DNA from: an uncultured Alphaproteobacteria bacterium
Lineage (GTDB): Bacteria; Pseudomonadota; Alphaproteobacteria; Micavibrionales; Micavibrionaceae
Reading direction: 5' to 3'
NCBI GenBank assembly: GCA_934538895.1
Contig: CAKTCH010000113.1
Location: 1 to 5,683, forward strand
DNA length: 5,683 nucleotides
This document shows, piece after piece, positions 5,119 through 5,683 of this stretch. How positions within the stretch are numbered: the first letter of the stretch is position 1; each line of letters starts with the position of its first letter. The notes beneath the pieces were generated by a model. The model searched no databases, had not been told where the DNA came from, and worked only from the letters and a program-made list of their open reading frames with translations. A program made the position numbers and the translations under genes.

Positions 5119-5255
5119 AAAAATTAGCGCATATTGGCCGGGTTTTTTACAAAGCCATAAAAGAAGATTTCATATTCTATTGCTTTATAAGCGCTACATG
5201 TGTGCCATTGTACATTTTATTGGATTGGCTGGAAAATTCATATCCTACAAATTAG
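5115..5255 (+). CDS. Small single-pass membrane protein, 46 aa
   Basis: A 46-codon ORF beginning at ATG 5115 behind a strong Shine-Dalgarno (AAGAGGG, ending 4 nt upstream) and ending in TAG. The N-terminus is basic (Lys2, Lys3, Arg9, Lys13, Lys16). Residues 19-36 (FIFYCFISATCVPLYILL) form a plausible membrane helix with two cysteines and a proline, and the C-terminal tail (DWLENSYPTN) is acidic and polar. By the positive-inside rule the N-terminus should be cytoplasmic. The ATG overlaps the stop of the preceding 37-codon ORF as ATGA. A response regulator gene follows 77 nt later. Small membrane peptides such as MgrB (47 aa) tune sensor kinases, so a similar job is conceivable, but no sequence similarity is claimed. 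A competing longer reading frame from TTG 5099 (62 codons) has no Shine-Dalgarno and reads poorly. Confidence 0.5.
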   Translation: MKKLAHIGRVFYKAIKEDFIFYCFISATCVPLYILLDWLENSYPTN

Positions 5256-5283
5256 GGTCAGATTATACGCGCTTCTCAGCGCC

Positions 5284-5316
5284 TTAACCGCGTTTAAAAG
5301 AACAAGCATATCTTGT
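5284..5316 (+). promoter_or_regulatory. TTAA-N6-TTAA and dyad upstream of the response regulator
   Basis: TTAA (5284-5287) and TTAA (5294-5297) are separated by six bases, one short of the CtrA consensus; the half-site reads TTAACC. Directly after comes a perfect dyad, ACAAG (5302-5306), five bases and CTTGT (5312-5316), 16 nt before the response regulator ATG. The dyad could be an operator for autoregulation or a small RNA hairpin near the Shine-Dalgarno. No -35/-10 pair of good quality is visible. Confidence 0.3.
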
Positions 5317-5332
5317 ACAGAAAGGATTAAGT

Positions 5333-5683
5333 ATGCGGCTGCTGCTGGCTGAAGATGATTTAATGATAGGCGAAGACTTGCAAAAAGCGCTCCGCAAGGA
5401 AAGTTTCGTCGTCAACTGGGTGCAGGATGGTGAAAGCGCGGACATAGCCTTGCAAAACGAAAGTTACGATCTTGTTATTCTAGACCTAGGCTTGCCCGGC
5501 AAATCCGGCATCCATGTTCTCGATACGCTCAGGAAAGGCGGGAACGATACGCCCGTCTTGATCTTGACCGCGCGCGACGCGATTTCAGACAAGATCAAAG
5601 GATTTGATACGGGCGCAGACGATTATCTTTTAAAGCCCTTCGCGCTTGAGGAATTAGAAGCGCGCATTCGCAGCCTGTTACGC
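5333..5683 (+). CDS. OmpR-family response regulator, receiver domain (3' truncated)
   Basis: The first 117 residues of a response regulator are in the window, and the frame is open to the last base. It is a complete CheY-like receiver domain with the acidic pair Asp8/Asp9, phosphoacceptor Asp51 (in LVILDLGLPG), Thr79 (in LILTAR) and Lys101 (in LLKPF). The wording of the motifs, especially LLLAEDDLMIGEDLQKAL, LDLGLPGKSG, TPVLILTARDA and GADDYLLKPFALEELEARI, fits the OmpR/PhoB class, nearest to the QseB/PmrA/TctD subgroup. A winged-helix DNA-binding domain should therefore follow beyond the window, and probably a sensor kinase gene. ATG at 5333 has AAAGGA (5321-5326) 6 nt upstream. The partner kinase, signal and targets cannot be seen. 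The two small ORFs lie directly upstream on the same strand, so they may share its transcript. Confidence 0.93.
   Translation, partial: MRLLLAEDDLMIGEDLQKALRKESFVVNWVQDGESADIALQNESYDLVILDLGLPGKSGIHVLDTLRKGGNDTPVLILTARDAISDKIKGFDTGADDYLLKPFALEELEARIRSLLR

Noticed and set aside
5099..5287. A 62-codon frame starting at TTG 5099
   Set aside because: It lacks a Shine-Dalgarno and starts inside the hairpin. The ATG 5115 frame has a strong Shine-Dalgarno and a sensible membrane-protein pattern. Both cannot be readily coding.
4695..5332. tRNA, CRISPR array, insertion-sequence ends or a known riboswitch in the intergenic stretch
   Set aside because: No tRNA T-loop motif, no spaced direct repeats, no terminal inverted repeats with target duplications, and no riboswitch core that I recognise.

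Overview
The window looks like part of an alphaproteobacterial chromosome. The strongest evidence is chpT, the histidine phosphotransferase of the CckA-ChpT-CtrA cell-cycle phosphorelay, which is essentially restricted to that class. It overlaps the end of a phosphomannomutase-type gene, and lepA (elongation factor 4) lies further along. I cannot place the genus. lepA and chpT are GC-rich, whereas the stretch between lepA and the last gene is clearly AT-richer and gene-poor.

Layout. 1-904 (+): the 3' end of a phosphomannomutase/phosphoglucomutase, then chpT overlapping it by 32 nt. 936-2735 (-): three genes read leftwards. They are a regulator that joins an XRE-like N-terminal half to a sigma-70 region 4 helix-turn-helix, a membrane-anchored I78-family peptidase inhibitor, and a 198-residue protein I do not recognise. 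A strong intrinsic terminator separates the regulator from the other two. 2736-2879: a divergent promoter region with a near-consensus promoter for the regulator and a candidate promoter for lepA placed so that its transcript would be almost leaderless. 2880-4694 (+): complete lepA. 4695-5332 (+): about 640 bases without any long gene. 5333-5683 (+): the receiver domain of an OmpR-type response regulator cut by the window end.

The 4695-5332 stretch is the most interesting part. It holds a perfect TTAA-N7-TTAA motif, the CtrA consensus. This is followed by two very small ORFs (37 and 46 codons) that overlap as ATGA, each with its own Shine-Dalgarno sequence. The second encodes a plausible single-pass membrane peptide. 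The leader contains inverted repeats that could hide the first start codon, and mutually exclusive hairpins end exactly at the second Shine-Dalgarno. A working hypothesis, not shown by sequence alone, is a CtrA-controlled, translationally coupled small membrane protein. It might tune the two-component system encoded just downstream, in an organism whose CtrA is phosphorylated through the ChpT encoded at the start of the window.
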